Shown here in pieces: positions 62,875 through 64,000 of a DNA stretch of 64,000 nt. The stretch comes from Streptomyces anulatus (lineage in GTDB: Bacteria > Actinomycetota > Actinomycetes > Streptomycetales > Streptomycetaceae). The number at the start of each line of letters is the position of its first letter. Position 1 is the first letter of the stretch. A model generated the notes under the pieces. That model worked only from the letters and a program-made list of their open reading frames with translations, was not told the DNA's origin and did no database searches. The translations under genes and the position numbers were made by a program. The stretch covers positions 539,880 to 603,879 of the forward strand of contig NZ_BMVK01000002.1 of NCBI RefSeq assembly GCF_014650675.1. The letters run 5' to 3'.

Positions 62875-63309
62875 CTAACCAGGGAGAGCCAGCTCGAACC
62901 ACACCGTCTTGCCACTCTTTCCGCGACGGGTCCCCCAACGACGTGCGGAACAGGCCACGAGCTGGAGTCCCCGGCCGCCCTCGTCGTCGGGTCCCGCACT
63001 GCGTTCGGTGGGTGGATCCGGAAGCGGATCGGAGACTTCCACCAGCAGCACCGGGGCGGCGGGAGAGCGGTCGGCGAGCGGAAGATCCCCGTCCGCGTGC
63101 GACTGGACCAGGCGTACGCCGATGGGCCCGGAGGCGTACCGGAGGGAGTTGGTCACCAGCTCGCTGACGAGCAGGACCGCCAGGTCGCCCACCGCGGCGT
63201 CGAGGCCCCAGGAACCCAGCGCACCCCGGACGGCGTGCCGGGCGCTCCGCACGGAACCGGGTTCGGCCGGGAAGGCCCACTCGGCGCAGTCGCCTTCGGT
63301 ATCGATCAC
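62875..63309 (-). CDS. RsbW-like single-domain ATP-binding protein
   Basis: About 144 residues, a stand-alone GHKL ATPase: SVRSARHAVRGALGSWGL, VGDLAVLLVSELVTNSLRYASGPIGVRLVQ (N box), DEGGRGLQLVACSARRWGTRRGKSGKTVWFEL (G boxes). The same family as the C-terminal domain of the upstream SpoIIE-type protein, and probably an anti-sigma or anti-anti-sigma kinase. GTG 63309 is chosen because GGGAAG lies eight bases upstream; ATG 63372 is also open but would run through an AT-rich promoter-like stretch and add a TTA codon. Confidence 0.82.
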   Translation of the reverse strand: MIDTEGDCAEWAFPAEPGSVRSARHAVRGALGSWGLDAAVGDLAVLLVSELVTNSLRYASGPIGVRLVQSHADGDLPLADRSPAAPVLLVEVSDPLPDPPTERSAGPDDEGGRGLQLVACSARRWGTRRGKSGKTVWFELALPG

Positions 63310-63448
63310 GCCGATCACTTCCCAGGGACGACCACGGGCGCACCCCTTGCAAATAGGGACTAAACAGCCCATACCCACCATTTGTTGCCCGCTACCGTGC
63401 AACCCGGCGTTTGGTGCAGACGGGCGTACGCGCACCACCGGCCGGGGG

Positions 63449-63853
63449 TCAGCTCAGCGCGCCCGCCGCCCTGAGGTCATCGAAGAGCAACTGGTCCACG
63501 GGCGGCACGAGAGCCCGGTCGGCGAAGGAGAACCACGCCATCTCCTCGATCTCGCTGCTCGCGGCGAGCGTGCCGCGGTAGTCGCCGTAGTAGCAGCTCA
63601 TCCGCACGACGGCGGCGTCGGGCCGGTCGTCCACGGGGGCCTCGTAGGTCCCGGCGTGCACGACGGTCTCCCGGATCAGGCCGACCGTCAGCTCCTCCTC
63701 GACCTCACGCAGGAGGGTCTGCAGATCGGTCTCCGCACCCTCGCGCTTGCCGCCCGGGATGTAGAAGACGCCCTTGCCCCGAGGCCGCGCGCAGAGGATT
63801 CTGCCGCCCTCGATCCGCACCCACGCCACCGTGTCGATCAGCACCGCCACCAC
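63449..63853 (-). CDS. Nudix hydrolase
   Basis: 134 residues. The Nudix box reads GGKREGAETDLQTLLREVEEELTV, keeping Gx5Ex7REUxEE with the final Gly replaced by Leu. It hydrolyses a nucleoside diphosphate linked to another group; ligand unknown. Flanking strands VAWVRIEGGRILCARPRGKGVFYIPGG and the late EEMAWFSFAD match the family. GTG start. The remaining 147 bp to the window edge show no gene I can support. Confidence 0.88.
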   Translation of the reverse strand: MVAVLIDTVAWVRIEGGRILCARPRGKGVFYIPGGKREGAETDLQTLLREVEEELTVGLIRETVVHAGTYEAPVDDRPDAAVVRMSCYYGDYRGTLAASSEIEEMAWFSFADRALVPPVDQLLFDDLRAAGALS

Positions 63854-64000
63854 TCCGCCCCGCTCGCCGCACTCCGGCGGCTTCCGCGCCCCCGGTCGGG
63901 CGGGACCCTACCGCCCGCACCGCCGGCGCGTGGAACGCGGGGACGGGCACGGAGGCGGCAGGGCGTGGGCGGAGACGCTCCGCGAAGGCCGTGGGGCCCC

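Noticed and set aside
63310..63372. Longer start for the RsbW-like gene, which would add a TTA codon (MGCLVP)
   Set aside because: The stretch is AT-rich and promoter-like, and GTG 63309 has a better ribosome site. I do not count this TTA as evidence of bldA control.
63854..64000. Possible partial gene at the right window edge
   Set aside because: Short frames only; no motif or convincing start within the 147 bp available.

Overview
The window is high-GC actinobacterial chromosome, almost certainly Streptomyces. The grounds are extreme third-position G/C bias, many GTG and TTG starts, AGGAGG-type ribosome sites, mycothiol synthesis (mshB), a melC1/melC2 tyrosinase operon, XRE/DUF397 pairs, a SpoIIE-type phosphatase and a lone RsbW-like ATPase, and TTA codons that are almost absent. 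I recognised no rRNA, tRNA, CRISPR array, replication origin or intact mobile element.

Layout. 0-2.3 kb: an ArsR-type regulator (cut by the window edge) divergent from an MFS exporter and an acetyltransferase. 2.3-6.4 kb: a DUF4265 protein, a secreted GH55-type beta-1,3-glucanase behind a LacI-type operator, and a convergent secreted GH13 alpha-amylase. 6.6-14.1 kb: conserved core genes (a membrane protein with a VanW-type peptidoglycan-binding domain, DUF6113, mshB, an S9 peptidase, membrane proteins). 14.2-26.1 kb: two tandem, paralogous five-gene oligopeptide ABC operons. The one next to typA is probably the BldK locus by gene order. 26.7-31.5 kb: typA/bipA and a large lipoprotein substrate-binding protein with an unusual charged insertion.

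31.7-40.5 kb looks like a beta-glucan/oligosaccharide utilisation locus. It has a LacI regulator, an AXE1-type esterase, a three-gene sugar ABC importer, a GH1 beta-glucosidase and a Tat-exported glycoamylase-family (GH144-like) protein. The same 14-bp palindromic core (TGWATGCGCTTWCA) lies at the lacI promoter and in the leader of the importer operon, which ties the regulator to the operon.

40.7-47.4 kb is accessory DNA with decayed genes: a methyltransferase tail, an IS5-type transposase scar and a frameshifted XRE regulator. It also holds a YdeI-like protein, a WYL regulator divergent from an epoxide hydrolase-type enzyme, and a divergent cassette. In the cassette an XRE regulator (with a TTA codon) plus DUF397 protein face four small overlapping or tightly packed genes, two of which are paralogues with conserved Cys/His. 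This cassette is the best candidate for a poorly described system.

47.4-64 kb holds a methyltransferase, MepB-like protein, M15 D,D-carboxypeptidase, hotdog thioesterase, DUF4232 lipoprotein, tyrosinase operon, a DUF6056/GT2-GtrA membrane glycosylation pair, a TPM-domain/PspA pair, a PAS-PAS-GAF-SpoIIE-HATPase protein, a single-domain anti-sigma-type ATPase and a Nudix hydrolase. Many gene ends carry strong GC-rich hairpins, which are listed. All family assignments come from reading motifs by eye; no database search was run.
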